A stretch of DNA of 64,000 nt, from contig JAHFWL010000405.1 of the NCBI GenBank assembly GCA_021292165.1, forward strand, positions 20,988-84,987, given 5' to 3'. Made by a program: the position numbers and the translations under genes. Source of the stretch: Shinisaurus crocodilurus. Taxonomy: Eukaryota; Chordata; Lepidosauria; Squamata; Shinisauridae. This document shows, in pieces, positions 1 to 10,856 of the stretch (positions within the stretch are counted from its first letter, which is position 1; each line of letters starts with the position of its first letter). The notes below the pieces were generated by a model that searched no databases, had not been told where the DNA came from, and was given only the letters and a program-made list of their open reading frames with translations.

Positions 1-105
1 TTTTATTATGTGTTTGAATGTTGTACGCTGCCTTGGGAGGGCTCCTGCCTTGAAAGGCGACCCAGAAATATTATAAATAAATAAATAAATAAATAAATAA
101 ATCTA
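1..105 (+). mobile_element. LINE 3' terminus with (AAAT)n tail
   Basis: The motif of a descending 'gctgcctt ... gaaaggcg' block followed by (AAAT)n at 75-102 is the usual 3' end of squamate L2/RTE-type LINEs. It is cut by the left edge, so the clade is not resolved. Confidence 0.6.
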
Positions 106-287
106 TTGCTCCTCCTTCTCACCACCATCATCACCGTGGTCTGGGCCGGAGCAAGAGGCAGGTGAACAAGCAGGTTGCAATGGAGAAGAGGAGCAAGTCC
201 AGGGGGCCCTTGTCAGTGGGACCCCTCCTGGGGTGTGGGCCCTTGGCAGATGCCCAACCATGCCCACCTTTGGTGCCAGCCCTGGCT
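106..287. mobile_element. hAT-like MITE fragment (family ending GCCAGCCCTG)
   Basis: Shares a distinctive CTCCTTCTCACCACCA...GGTCTGGGCC...GGGCCCTTGGCA order with 1400-1708 and, in reverse orientation, with 11503-11778. The end GGTGCCAGCCCTG is the terminal motif of the last copy. Confidence 0.55.
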
Positions 288-291
288 AAAT

Positions 292-340
292 GGACCTATG
301 GTCTGATTCAGTATAAGGCAGCTTCCTAAGTTCTTATGTC
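292..340 (+). mobile_element. 3' tail fragment of tRNA-Ala-like SINE
   Basis: The end block with 'gtctgattcagtataaggc' followed by 'agcttcctaagttc' equals the tail of the full copies at 6460, 11953 and 45413. The tRNA-like head is absent. Confidence 0.6.
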
Positions 341-988
341 CCTAAGTCCACAAGTATGAGATAGTGCGACTCTATTGCGCAGTATGGTCCATATGCAGCC
401 ATGCTCTCTGGTGGTGTATAAACTGGGGAGCAGGCATCAGTGCCCCATAGGGGAGCTTGGCGTTGCGCCATATAGCTAGGTGCAGGGAGCTTCCCATTTT
501 TGTCCCTGTCCCCAAAAGACTCCTCTTTTAAGCTTGCAATTTGATGTTAATTGCCAGTAACCTCTCCCCACTGCCTTGAATGTGAGGAAGTGAGCTTTAT
601 TTATTTCCACGGTGCAGAAATGTGTATGTTTCTGCTTTTTAACTTCCCCCAGCTGCTTATGTCTTAATCCCAGGCATTGCTTGGAAGGTGGATTATCTTT
701 TACACACACACCCCAAAAAGCCAATTATTCTCCCTATTAGTGATTCCCTTCCACAGGGGACACAGGGCAACGGTACTGCAGGAGATGAGCCATACAGAAA
801 TGGATTTTCCCTGCTAAACAACATAATCCTAAACTTTTTTTTTTTTTTACAGCTGAGCCACAACTAGGAAAGATTAGCTAGGCTGGGCCTGCACAATTTG
901 AGGATTTGCCTGACTTGAGGATTTGTACTTTTATGCCATGAAGGTTCTGTCGATAGAGAGAAGGGAGCCAGCGAATCAATCCATGTTT
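341..988. other. no gene or clear repeat recognised
   Basis: AT-rich sequence with short simple runs only (poly-T at 835-849). The short minus-strand open frame at 476-724 has no recognisable domain. Confidence 0.5.
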
Positions 989-1111
989 GGGTTCACATGA
1001 CACAACAAGCCCCCCTGGCTTATATAGGAAGCAGGATAGAGGTTGGAAAGAAGAACTCTTAGGTCACTTATTTATTGCCTCCTTTTAATCACAACAGCCC
1101 TGTGAGGGAGG
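989..1111. repeat. 123-bp direct repeat, copy A
   Basis: Appears identical by eye to 3898-4020. It starts GGGTTCACATGACACAACAA and ends CCTGTGAGGGAGG. Both copies are followed by an AAT microsatellite and then the same L2 3' end. Confidence 0.9.
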
Positions 1112-1320
<209 letters not shown>

Positions 1321-1399
1321 ACATTTCACATTTTCTTCCAAGACAACCTAAGATGTTGTAGCACTAGGCCCTAGATTATTTGTTTATGCACACTTCCCT

Positions 1400-1708
1400 C
1401 CCTCAGTGAGTCTACCTTCTTACTGCCATTGTCACCAGCTGCTATTGCTGCTCATCCTCTTTCTCATAATTGCTACCACTTGTCTGCTTGACAGGCAGAG
1501 AGCCCAGTGAGCAAGTAGCCAGTGGCATCTACTGCTTCTCCTTCTCACCACCACCATTGTCTGGGCCACAGTGAGAGGCAGGTGACCAATAGGTTACAAT
1601 GGTGAAGAGGAGGAGCAAATCCCAGAGGTTCTTGTCGGTGGGCCCTAGCTGGAGTTTGGGCCCTTGGCAAGTGCCCCACCATGGCTAGCCTTGATGCCAG
1701 CCCTGTTT
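1400..1708. mobile_element. hAT-like MITE (family ending GCCAGCCCTG), second copy
   Basis: Same internal order as 106-287: CTTCTCACCACCACC, GTCTGGGCC, GTGAGAGGCAGGTGA, GGGCCCTTGGCAAGTGCCC, and the terminal GATGCCAGCCCTG. Confidence 0.55.
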
Positions 1709-1743
1709 GTTAGCCAGTAGAACCCTTTACTTATGAATTCAGG

Positions 1744-1772
1744 GGTGTGTGTGTGTGTGTGTGTGTGTGTGT
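1744..1772. repeat. (GT)n microsatellite
   Basis: Uninterrupted GT dinucleotides. The overlapping short open frames on both strands read Cys/Val or His/Thr repeats and are not genes. Confidence 0.95.
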
Positions 1773-1779
1773 CTTGAGT

Positions 1780-2003
1780 TGGCTAGTCAGGATTTTAACT
1801 AAATATAAGGAAGAGTTTCCTGACGGCATGAGCTGTTTGCCAGTGGAACAGACAGCTTTGGAAGGTGGTGGACTCTCCTTTGTTGGAGGTTTTTCAGTAG
1901 AGGCTGGATGGTTACCTATCACTATCAAGGGTGCTGTAGCAGTGGAATTCTTGTATCACCATCAGATGACCTTTGAGGTCCCTTCCAATTCTATGGTCTC
2001 AGA
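1780..2003 (+). mobile_element. CR1 LINE 3' end
   Basis: Contains the CR1 3' sequence with 'gaagagtttcctgacggca', 'gtagaggctggatggttacc' and the ending CCCTTCCAATTCTATG. No coding capacity remains. Confidence 0.75.
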
Positions 2004-2323
2004 GTATGCATTTTTAAACCTATTTGGGAGTGCTGATGCTTGCAGACTTTTAGGGATTATAATCGTGCTGAAACAAACAGTGCTAGGGATTTATAAGGAA
2101 GCATGAACACTGCTAGCACCAGTTTTCTATAATTAGTTTGAAAAAGGAGAAGAAATTGGAGAAAGAAAAATGAAAGTGTGCCTTCCTCTCTGCAGCTGTT
2201 AGCCAAAGAAGGTGAAAACACATCCATATCAGGACCATGAAAAGTGTACACAGCCAGTCTGGATCCTGGATGTCAAAACAGCTGGTGGATGTCAAAAATT
2301 TGCAGCTGGTGGTTCACCTTCCC

Positions 2324-2648
2324 TAGCTGGCCCAAGACACTTTGCTTCCTGAGGCAAAGGACAAGATGGCATCCTACTCCATTCCATGTACAGAAGCCAA
2401 CTAGAATAGCAATTGAATCTTACTGCAACGCTGGGAACAGGATAGTGTCCTCCACCACACCTGAGGGCAGCAGACTAGTTTAGGGGTGGACAGGCTGTGT
2501 GGCATATACAACTCCGTCCTCCAAGAGAGGGGAATGGCTGGGGGTGGGGCTCAGGAGGAATTGCTGGGGGGGGGGCTGGCACTGCAGCCCCCAGCATCTA
2601 CCGCCTGAAGTGGTTGTCTCATACTGCCTACTGGTAGGGCTGGCCCTG
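2324..2648. mobile_element. hAT-like MITE (AGCTGGCCCAAGAC ... GGGCTGGCCCTG)
   Basis: The left end AGCTGGCCCAAGACACTTTG and the right end, whose reverse complement is CAGGGCCAGCCC, are imperfect terminal inverted repeats. The interior has no open frame of note. No target duplication is visible. Confidence 0.5.
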
Positions 2649-2649
2649 T

Positions 2650-3147
2650 GATAGCGTACAGGTCAGCACTTCGATTTGTTTTTCTGTCCTTGAGTTTGTC
2701 TCATGAGTTTGCATGCTGGTTGCTGGAACTACAGTATTCAAAATTACTTCCAGTGTTGCAAGAAGAATAAAATGTGCTTGGTAATTTCACAAAAAGTGAA
2801 ATCCTCCTCCACTACCCAGAAGCATTCTCACCCCGTGACTTCCCCAGTGCAGCAGCCAGGCTTTCCCCATCACCTGCAACATGTAGCATCTTGCTGACCC
2901 AAGAAGGTCTTGTAGTTTGTGTTCTGCATATTTTGCTTTAGCTGAACTAAGCCTCCCAGGTTCTGCACTGCTTGTGAAGAAATAAGGCAGTTAACAAAGG
3001 GAGCCAGGCAAACTATGCTCCTCCAATTTGTCAAGTATGCTTGTATTATTATTTTTTTAAATTCCATTGAATTGGGAAAAACTATCACATTAAAAGTACA
3101 ATTTTTTTTACTTCCTGCTATTTGAAAACAAGACCAGAAACATACTG
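2650..3147. other. no gene or clear repeat recognised
   Basis: Mixed-composition sequence. Two ORFs under 105 codons overlap it but show no domain. Confidence 0.5.
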
Positions 3148-3897
3148 GGAGGGTTTGCACGACACAATAAGTCATACTGTGTAGAAAGTTACGCAGTGTA
3201 GCTTATAAGCCACCCTGCCACTGATGTGTCTGACAGACAATCGGGCACACTTCGGGTAGGGTGTCCCCTCCTTCTCTTCCCTTGGTCCTCCTGCAGGTAT
3301 CCAAGGGGACCCCGTGGCGGGAGCACCAAGGTTTCCCACCCTTCCCGCCACGGCTTGTCAGTGGCGGCAGGGAGTAGGGGGAGCAGGGATCGCTGACATC
3401 CTTCACTCCGGCTCACATGCAGACCTCTCGAGCCAGGGTGAGGGATGTCCTCCCTGATCATTGCCCCATGCCACAGCCATCAGCCAAAAGGGCTGGTAGC
3501 AGCGGGGGGGGGGGGGGAGCCGCGATCAGCTCAGCTGACTCACAAGTCAGCCAAACTGATTGCAGCTCCCTCTGCCACTGCTGCCCTGAACAGAGGCAGT
3601 GCAGGGTGGGAGGAAAGCTTCTGACAGCCACCCCCAAGTGCCACTTGGGCACTTTGGGGGCAGCTGTCAGCAGCGCTTGCTCAGCAACCGTTTGGCAGGA
3701 GCGGCAAGGATTTCTTGCCACTCTTGCCAAGAAGCTCTGTAGGCATTTGGCTTAGCCCAGGGGTTGCCATGTCGTCCAGTTTCAGATGACACCAGAACCC
3801 CTGGGTGGCTACCAAACCCTACAACAAGCCATGGGCTCTCAGGGTGGCTTATAAGCCCAGGAGCTGGGCTTATAAGCCACCCTGAATAGCCCATGGT
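3148..3897. mobile_element. possible fold-back DNA element
   Basis: Bounded on the left by GGGTTTGCACGACACAATAA and on the right by a related GGGTTCACATGACACAACAA that begins the adjacent repeat. GC-richer than its surroundings, with a G-run at 3507-3518 and a strong hairpin at 3829-3896. The boundaries are inferred. Confidence 0.4.
3829..3896. repeat. near-perfect 68-bp inverted repeat
   Basis: Arms 3839-3860 and 3864-3885 are perfectly complementary (22 bp, 3-base loop). After a short mismatch the outer 8 bp (3829-3836 and 3889-3896) pair as well. Confidence 0.9.
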
Positions 3898-4019
3898 GGG
3901 TTCACATGACACAACAAGCCCCCCTGGCTTATATAGGAAGCAGGATAGAGGTTGGAAAGAAGAACTCTTAGGTCACTTATTTATTGCCTCCTTTTAATCA
4001 CAACAGCCCTGTGAGGGAG

Positions 4020-4020
<1 letters not shown>
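3898..4020. repeat. 123-bp direct repeat, copy B
   Basis: Same sequence as 989-1111. It lies immediately beyond the 3' end of the L2 element on the minus strand. Confidence 0.9.

Positions 4021-4021
<1 letters not shown>

Positions 4022-4073
<52 letters not shown>
4022..4073. repeat. (AAT)n microsatellite at L2 3' end
   Basis: Uninterrupted AAT units, read as (ATT)n at the tail of the minus-strand L2. Confidence 0.95.
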
Positions 4074-4698
4074 TTATTTATTACCCGCCTCTCCATCTAG
4101 ATCGAGGCGGGGAACAACAGAAAATATAAAATACCTAAACTAAAACAACACAATATATACGGTACTATTAAAACATCTTAAAACATCTTAAAAACATCTT
4201 AAAAACATCTTAAAAACATCCTACAATTCCGCCGGATAGGCCTGCCGGAAGAGTTCAGTCTTTACGGCTTTTTTAAATTCCAAAAGACTGACAAGTTGAC
4301 GTATCTCCTCCAGCAGGCCATTCCATAATCTGGGAGCAGCAGAAGAGAAGGTCCTCTGGGTAATGCTTGTCAGCCTAGTTTTGGCTGACTGAAGCAGATT
4401 CTTCCCAGAGGACCTGAGTGTGCGGGGTGGATTGTACGGGAGAAGGCGATCCCGTAGGTAGCCTGGACCCAAACCATGTAGGGCTTTAAAGGTAATAACC
4501 AACACTTTATACTTCGCCCGGAAACTGATTGGCAGCCAGTGGAGTGCTTTTAAAACTGGTGTGATATGGGCACCCCTAGGTGTACCAGCAACCAGTCTGG
4601 CTGCCATATTTTGCACTAATTGAAGTTTCCGGACTAGGTATAAAGGTAGCCCTATGTACAGCACATTACAGAAGTCGAGCCTCGAAGTTACCAGTGCG

Positions 4699-4776
4699 TG
4701 CACTACCGTCTTTAGGTCTTCCAACTCTAGGAAGGGGTGCACTACCGTCTTTAGGTCTTCCAACTCTAGGAAGGGG
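4699..4776 (-). repeat. 39-bp in-frame tandem duplication within L2 ORF
   Basis: Two adjacent copies encode PFLELEDLKTVVH twice (13 residues each). The frame is kept. Confidence 0.9.
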
Positions 4777-5919
4777 CGCAGCTGGCATATCAGCCGAAGC
4801 TGATAATAGGCACTCCTAGCCGTCGCAACCATCTGGGATGTCATTTGGAGCGACGGATCCAGGAGCACCCCTAAGCTGCGAACACAGTCTTTCAGGGGGA
4901 GTGTAACCCCATCCAGAACTGGTTGACATACCTCCAAACCCAGGTTGTGGCCTTTGACAGCAAGCACCTCCGTCTTGTCTGGATTCAATTTCAGTTTATT
5001 TCCCCTCATCCAGCCCATTACTGCCTCCAGGCATTCATTCAGAGGAGACACACTATCCTTAGCTGATGCTGTTGACGAAGGCATAGAGAAATATATTTGG
5101 GTGTCATCAGCATACTGATAGCACCCCGCCCCATGCCTCCAGATGATCTCTCCCAACGGTTTCATGTAGATATCATATTAAATAGCATTGGGGAAAGAAT
5201 AGCTCCTTGTGGCACGCCACATAGCAGCTCCTTTTTGGAGGAGTAGCTATCCCCAAGCATCACCATCTGGAACCTACCCGAGAGGTAGGACCGGAACCAC
5301 TGAAGCACAGTGCCCCCGATTCCCAGTCCCCTCAGGCGTTCCAGAAGGATACCATGGTCGATGGTATCGAAAGCCGCTGAGAGGTCCAGAAGCACCAACA
5401 GGGACACACTCCCCCTGTCAGTACTCAGGCGCAGATCATCTACTAAGGCGACCATAGCAGTCTCAACTCCGTATCCTGCTCTGAAGCCAGTTTGAAATGG
5501 GTCTAGAAAATCGGTGTCATCCAAAACTGCTTGGAGTTGGAAGGCAACCGCCCTCTCGATCACCTTGCCCAAAAATGGAAGATTGGACACTGGTCTATAA
5601 TTGTTAAGGTCCAAGGGATCCAGGGAGGGCTTTTTCAGAAGCGGCCGCACCACCGCTTCTTTCAAACATGATGGAAAATTCCCTCCCTGGAGAGATGCAT
5701 TAACAATACGCTGTACTTGTAGTCCAACTGCATCTCCTCCTTGGACAACCAACCAGGAAGGACAGGGATCGAGAGGGCAGGTAGTCTTCTTCACTCGGCC
5801 AAGCAGCTTGTCCACGTCCTCGGTACTCACCAACTGAAACTGAGCTAATTCCTGATCCAAAGGTACCTAAGGAGCTTTCAGGTAGAGTGGGAATGTGAAC
5901 TCAGCTTATCCTAGACTAA

Positions 5920-5998
5920 GGCTGCAGTCCTGGACACTCTTTCCTGGAAATAAGCCCAGTTGCACACAGTGGGACTTATTTCTGAGTAAACATATGGA
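5920..5998. mobile_element. short palindromic MITE fragment (AAGTAAG/CTTACTT type)
   Basis: TGCAGTCCTGG ... GGAAATAAGCCC ... GTGGGACTTATTTCTGAGT is a degenerate copy of the fold-back repeat seen at 53755 and 56008. Confidence 0.5.
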
Positions 5999-6035
5999 GG
6001 ATCTCATTGTACGTCTAACACTCTGTCCATCGCAC

Positions 6036-6165
6036 CAGGGGCGGACAACTTGTAGGCCAAAATATCTGGGGGGCCACAATTCCCGTCAGCCTTAGCCAGC
6101 AATGGTGAGGGATTATGGGAGTTATAAGCCAAAACATCTGGAGGGCCACTAGTTGCCCACCCCTG
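6036..6165. mobile_element. hAT-type MITE, CAGGGGTGGGCAAC termini
   Basis: Starts CAGGGGCGGACAAC and ends GTTGCCCACCCCTG, the inverted termini of a typical hAT MITE. The flanking octamers CATCGCAC and CATTACAT agree at 5 of 8 positions. The same family occurs at 25600-26105. Confidence 0.7.
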
Positions 6166-6459
6166 CATTACATTATACTGTTTCATCTGGTCCCCTCACA
6201 TTAAACACAGGCAGAGAACATCAGCACACATTGGTCTATATGCCTGGCAGGAATTTATTCCAACCTATCTGCCTGATCCTATATAAGGTCTTTCTTTCTA
6301 TCCCACCAACATCTGAAGCAGGTTTGGCACTGAGGAACTTCTTCTTCATTTCATTTCTATACTGTCCACTAGCCAGACTTCTCGGTGGCTACCCCTAAGC
6401 TCTGGAACACCAAGCCAAAGGAGGCCTATGTACCCCCTTCTCTGAGGATTTCTGAGGAG

Positions 6460-6652
6460 GGACCACAGCTCAGTAGTAGAGAACATGCTTTGCATGCAAA
6501 AGGTTCTGAGTTCAATGCTGGCATCCTCAGGTAGGCCTGGGAAAGACCCCTATCTGATACCCTAGTGAGCCACTGCTGGTCAGTGTACAGTACACCATAC
6601 TGAGTTTAATAGACCCATTGGCCTGATTTGGTATAAGATAGTTTCCTATGTT
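6460..6652 (+). mobile_element. tRNA-Ala-like SINE
   Basis: The head reads like a tRNA gene with A box (CAGCTCAGTAGTAGAGAAC), a TTTGCATGCAAAAGG arm and B box (GAGTTCAATGC). It is followed by the SINE body and a TATAAGATAGTTTCCTATG tail. Diverged from the copies at 11953 and 45413. Confidence 0.75.
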
Positions 6653-6739
6653 GACCTGCTGCTGGCAGACGAAGAAGTTCTTTTCCCCCCCAGACAGCCC
6701 TTTGGTCTCATTAACTGTCTTATTAGGGACACTGTAAAT

Positions 6740-6905
6740 ATGCAATTTGTTCAACTAGCTGTTTTATGTTGGTTTTATCAGTGTTTTACCTACCGGTACT
6801 TGTTTTTATGTTCTGATTTTTTAACTTTGTGTTTTACAGTTGTTAGCCACCTGGAGCACCATTTCTTCAGAAAGCAGGACTACAAATTTAACAAATAAAA
6901 ATACA
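6740..6905 (+). mobile_element. LINE 3' UTR tail
   Basis: T-rich stretch, then GTTGTTAGCCACC ... AAATTTAACAAATAAAA, the decayed form of the usual squamate LINE 3' terminus. Confidence 0.4.
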
Positions 6906-7322
6906 CAACAAATAAAGGATGTATAAGAAAAAAAGACTGTGCCCAAATAAGTGTAGGTGGGCCTTACTTCCATGTAAGCATGTGCAGGATGGGCAGTCTT
7001 ACGATATGCTAAAGTGCAACAGCTCAACAGCATGACCTACATGAATCTCCATTTCATGTCTGTTTTGGCCCTCAGTGAAGGCTATATGCAGCCCTGTCTT
7101 TTACTGAAGAAAATTATTTTAGCTGAAGGAAATTCATGTCTACATTTTTCTGCAAGACTGTGGCACTCCACTCCTAGGTTATTGCACCTTTAGCTGATCT
7201 GAATAATGGTCTTGAATCAAAGTGATTTTTTCTCCATATGTTCATGTATTGAAGCAGGTGAGGGCACATTGGGATTCCTACCTCCACTCATTTTAATACC
7301 TTTGGATGGGTAAACAGGAAAC

Positions 7323-8229
7323 CAGGGATGTTGAAGAGTCCTTGGTCTCGAGTCACGAGTCGAGTCACGAGTCTTTGGACCCGAGTCTCGAGTCCGAGTC
7401 CTAGTCCTTGGTCCAAAATGGTGACTCACGAGTCACGAGTCACTCCCAAAGCTGACTCCACGAGTCCCTATTAAAATCAATGGGGGGTTTTCCCAACAAA
7501 ATAAGGCTACTTCAGATGTGTGGTTTAAATAAATTCTAGGCACAAGTGTGCCTTTTTATCTCATAACTCTGCAACTGATTTTGCAAAGAACAGACCAGGC
7601 AAACAAACCCAAAATAACCAGGCAGGCAGAGGAGGCAGGGAACCCCAAAGCAGGTAGGCAGAGGCAGCCAAACCCAAAATGTCTGAAAGGTTGCATTGTA
7701 GGAAAATGATTTTAAAAAATAAACTTGCTGTACTTCCTAAAACGTATCCATGTTGCATTTGAGGAACATGATTTTTTCTAAATGTTTGGCCCCCATTCTG
7801 GAACGGTGAGATCTCATCACAATTCCACCCTCACTGAACACCCGCTCCACTGGTGATGAACTTGCTGGAACTAGAAACACACTCAGCAGCCACACAGAGT
7901 AATCTCAGGTCCTTCTTCTGCCTCTCCCAAGTACGCAACACATCAATCAAAATAAATCTTGACACACTGTTGGGGCTGCACTCCTGGTAGCTGTCTATAG
8001 TGGCCGAGCAGCAGCACACCTCGCTTCCATGCGCTCTTCGCCAGCAATCACGCTCCTCTCCACTCCTTCTGGCACAGCCCAGGGATGTTGAAGAAGAGTC
8101 CTTGGTCTCGAGTCCCGAGTCGAGTCTCGAGTCCCATTAAAAATATTGGGACTCGAGTCCGAGTCGAGTCAGAGGGGAGACTCAGTCTGACTCACGAGTT
8201 GAGTCCTCGAGTCCGAGTCCCCATCCCTG
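7323..8229 (-). mobile_element. decayed hAT DNA transposon with transposase C-terminal (hATC) relic
   Basis: Termini CAGGGATG and CATCCCTG, with a perfect 8-bp target duplication CAGGAAAC at 7315-7322 and 8230-8237. Both ends carry dense GAGTC/GACTC arrays (7337-7445 and 8097-8221). On the minus strand, 7901-7809 translates to a hAT dimerisation motif, PASSSPVERVFSEGG followed by IVMRSHRS. One base is missing near 7800, after which the frame resumes to a TAG at 7738-7740. The rest of the transposase is deleted or unreadable, so the copy is non-autonomous. The CAGGGATGTTGAAGA end motif recurs internally at 8080. A shorter derivative in the opposite orientation lies at 30039-30621. The hAT assignment rests on TIR, TSD length and motif together. 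Confidence 0.88.
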
Positions 8230-8237
8230 CAGGAAAC

Positions 8238-9355
8238 ACCTTTAGTTGAAGTGTCCGGGAAGTTGATATGATGTCAGGGCTGCCTAATAAGAGCAAGGCA
8301 TCCCCATGTAAGGCCTGCTTAGCAAAAGTTTTTATCATTCTATCAAAAAGGAAATTTATCTTATTTTAACCATAGGCAACCACCTGGTGCAAAATCTCCA
8401 CCCCGTCCCCGGAACTGGCTATTGTTTTTCAAAGGAAACCTAATTAAACAAACAGCAACAGCAATTAATAAAAAAAAAAAAGATTGCAAGGGAAGCATCC
8501 TGTCATCAAAGCAAACTTTTTTGTTGTTCAAAATAACTTTAACAGGAAGGATGGAGGAACCCATCTTTCAGCATGAAAACTTGGGAAGGGAGGTGAAACC
8601 TTTCAGCTTCATCTTTATGATCAAAGGTACCGGTAATTGTAAGAAGACATTGGTCTTCAGCTAGTGGTGGGTCAGATCTCAGAAGTGGGTCACACCCTAC
8701 CCTGCACTGGTGGGGCCAACCACCATTAAAAAAAAATTTTTTTTTGTAAGAGAAAGGGACAGGGCGAGGGGTGGGGGAGAAAAAGGAGAAAGAGAAGCTG
8801 GGATGGCCCTACCAATAGGCAAGGTAAATTTAGCAAACAAGCTAAATTTAACCACTGTGGTGCTCTGTAGCTCTATGGGGTCGTTTGGGGGCAGGTGCCC
8901 CACAGACTGTGTCAATGTGTGTCATGCCCTGCAGAATGTGGCCTGCAGCATGGTCGGGGTGTGTGTGGCTTCTGGACCTCTAGAAATTGCCCACCCCTGG
9001 CAACCTTGCCTTCATGTAAGTAAGTATTTACACGGGAGGGGGGGAGACCATGGAAAAGCTGAGCATCTGCTTTAAATCAAGTTCTTTCCTACATATTCAG
9101 CACCTGGAAGGAAATTAACTCAAATGGTAGTGTACTTGCTTCGCATGTAAGCGGTAGCTCAGTCGATGCCTACATTTTCCAGCTGAGCCTATCCTCACTG
9201 TTTCATCACTGTTTTATGCATATTTTAAAAAATAAAACTGTTACAAGGGGGAAAATGCAAATGCAAAAATGTGTGGTACTCTGTGGTGCCCCCCTTCCCT
9301 TGGTGCCCTAAGCATATGCTTATATTGCTTAATGGTTAATGCATCCAGGGCTGCA
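8238..9355. other. unassigned; possible repeat ending CACCCCTGG at about 9000
   Basis: No gene. 8660-9000 runs from GTGGTGGGTCAGATCTC to a TTGCCCACCCCTGG end resembling the hAT-MITE terminus at 6165, so a decayed MITE is possible. Purine-rich at 8745-8800. Confidence 0.35.
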
Positions 9356-9359
9356 AATA

Positions 9360-9905
9360 AGAATAAGGGGCACAATCCTATGGAGATGAGCATAAGCCCC
9401 CAAACTCGGAGGCTCATGCTCATCCAATGCAGAGCGGGAGGAATGGCAGAGCCGATCCTCGCCTCCCTGCTCCTCCCTCTCTGCATTTTCACTAGACAGC
9501 CATTTTCGGATATTACTCACCAATTGTGCAACACTTATATAACCTGTTGTACATAACATGTTGTTCTCAAACTGTCCCATGACTCTGACTCATAGACACC
9601 TTGGTTTGGTGCCACATCAGGAGACTTTGTGCACTCCATCCTTTTCTGCACACCATCCGCTTCTGCACACCATACCAAAACCTAACAAACGCCCCCTTCT
9701 ACCCCACTCCAAGGCCGCTTTCCCGACCTCAGAGAGCAGCCAGTGCAGTTCTTTCCGCACCGGCGGCAAGGGGACAGGGACAGGGACGGGGGGTCAGAGC
9801 TCTGATTCCCAGGTTAGAGTGCATCTCCGACGTCAAATCTGGGAATAAAAAAAAATCCTATGGCCCTTCAGGCAGTGTCTAGAGGCCATAGGATCACTCC
9901 CTAAG
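9360..9905. mobile_element. MITE-like element with GGGCRCAATCCTATG / CATAGGAT ends
   Basis: Begins GGGGCACAATCCTATGG and ends GAGGCCATAGGATCACTCC. Similar inverted ends bound 10857-11362 and 34545-34860. Interior GC-rich (9700-9800). Confidence 0.5.
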
Positions 9906-9923
9906 AGCTTTCATTGAACAGAG

Positions 9924-10005
9924 CAGCCTTCCCCAACTTGGTGCCCTCCAGATGTGTTGGACTACCGCCATACTGGCTGGGGGATTCTGGGTGCTTATTT
10001 GGCAG
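9924..10005. mobile_element. half copy of the CAGCCTTCCCCAA MITE
   Basis: Starts GCAGCCTTCCCCAACTTGG, then CCTCCAGATGTGTTGGACTA, as in the full copies at 27816 and 54729. The right half is missing. Confidence 0.7.
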
Positions 10006-10056
10006 CTGCAAAATATTGCTGCTACATCTCCTGCCCCGGCCGCTCCTCTACCAGTC

Positions 10057-10310
10057 TTTCACTGTAGTGCTTAGAGTGTTGGACTGGGACTCAGGAGATC
10101 CGGGTTCTAGTCCCCGCTTGGCCATGAAACTCACTGGGTGACTTTTTGTCTTTGGGCCAGTCACTGACTCTCAGCCTAACCTACCTCACAGGGTTGTTGT
10201 GAGGATAAAATGGGAGAGGAGGAGGAGGAGGAGGACTATGTAAGCCACCTTGGGTTCCTTGCAGGAAAAAAGGTGGGGTATAAATATAATAAATACATAA
10301 ATAAATACCC
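10057..10310 (+). mobile_element. Sauria SINE
   Basis: tRNA-like head, GATCCGGGTTCTAGTCCCC B box, the conserved GGGCCAGTCACTGACTCTCA body, AGGGTTGTTGTGAGGATAAA, and a Bov-B-like tail ending in AAATA units. The first bases of the head are degenerate. Confidence 0.9.
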
Positions 10311-10856
10311 TTCTGGTCTTTCTGATGTGCAGTAAAATTGGAGTCCTGCTTGCTACAGCTTGTGGTGGAGGAGGGTGGGTGAAGTGACTTGAGGAGGAGC
10401 AGGATAGGCACTTGCATATGACTCCAGTGCCATGGAGAGGTCAAAGAGACAGGGCAGAATCTCTGGGTTGTGCATTGAGCAACTATATGACTTTCACATT
10501 CCCCACAGCCCAGAACACACTGGCTGTTCTCTTTTCATAAAGCAGGGAAACAAGAGCCATATTTTCAGCTGGAGGGGGAGAAATGGGCAATGGCAGCCTG
10601 ACCAGCATGTGGAGTTAAATATTATCTGGCTGACAGAAGAATTTAGCAATAGGTGCCAGGCTGAGGCCTTTTTATTTGCCCGGGCTTTTAGTGGACAGTG
10701 ATACTGATTTTTATCAGCTAAGAATTTTCATGCAGGCCACTTTATTTGCTGTTTTTTAATTTGGTGTTTTATTATTTCTGACTGCTTCATGCTGCTTTTA
10801 TGCTTCTGTTCTGCTGCCATTTCATTTGACTTTTTAAAAATCTATTGTGTATTTAA

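Larger units (their letters stand above)
4021..5866 (-). mobile_element. L2-clade LINE, 5'-truncated, near-complete reverse transcriptase
   Basis: The minus strand from 5860 to 4221 encodes an L2-type reverse transcriptase: NNYRPVSNLPFLGKVIER (fingers), LLDLSAAFDTIDH (first catalytic Asp), GVPQGAILSPMLFN (B box), then YADDTQIY (catalytic DD) and LKLNPDKTEVLAVKG, followed by the conserved C-terminal region to the stop at 4221. A small indel at 5160-5180 (ATATCATATTA) splits the frame between GVPQG and YADD, so the copy is dead. The 5' end stops at about 5866, and the endonuclease is missing. The 3' UTR runs to about 4075 and ends in an AAT-type repeat (4022-4073). A 39-bp in-frame tandem duplication lies at 4699-4776. 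Fairly young by its intact frames. Confidence 0.9.
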
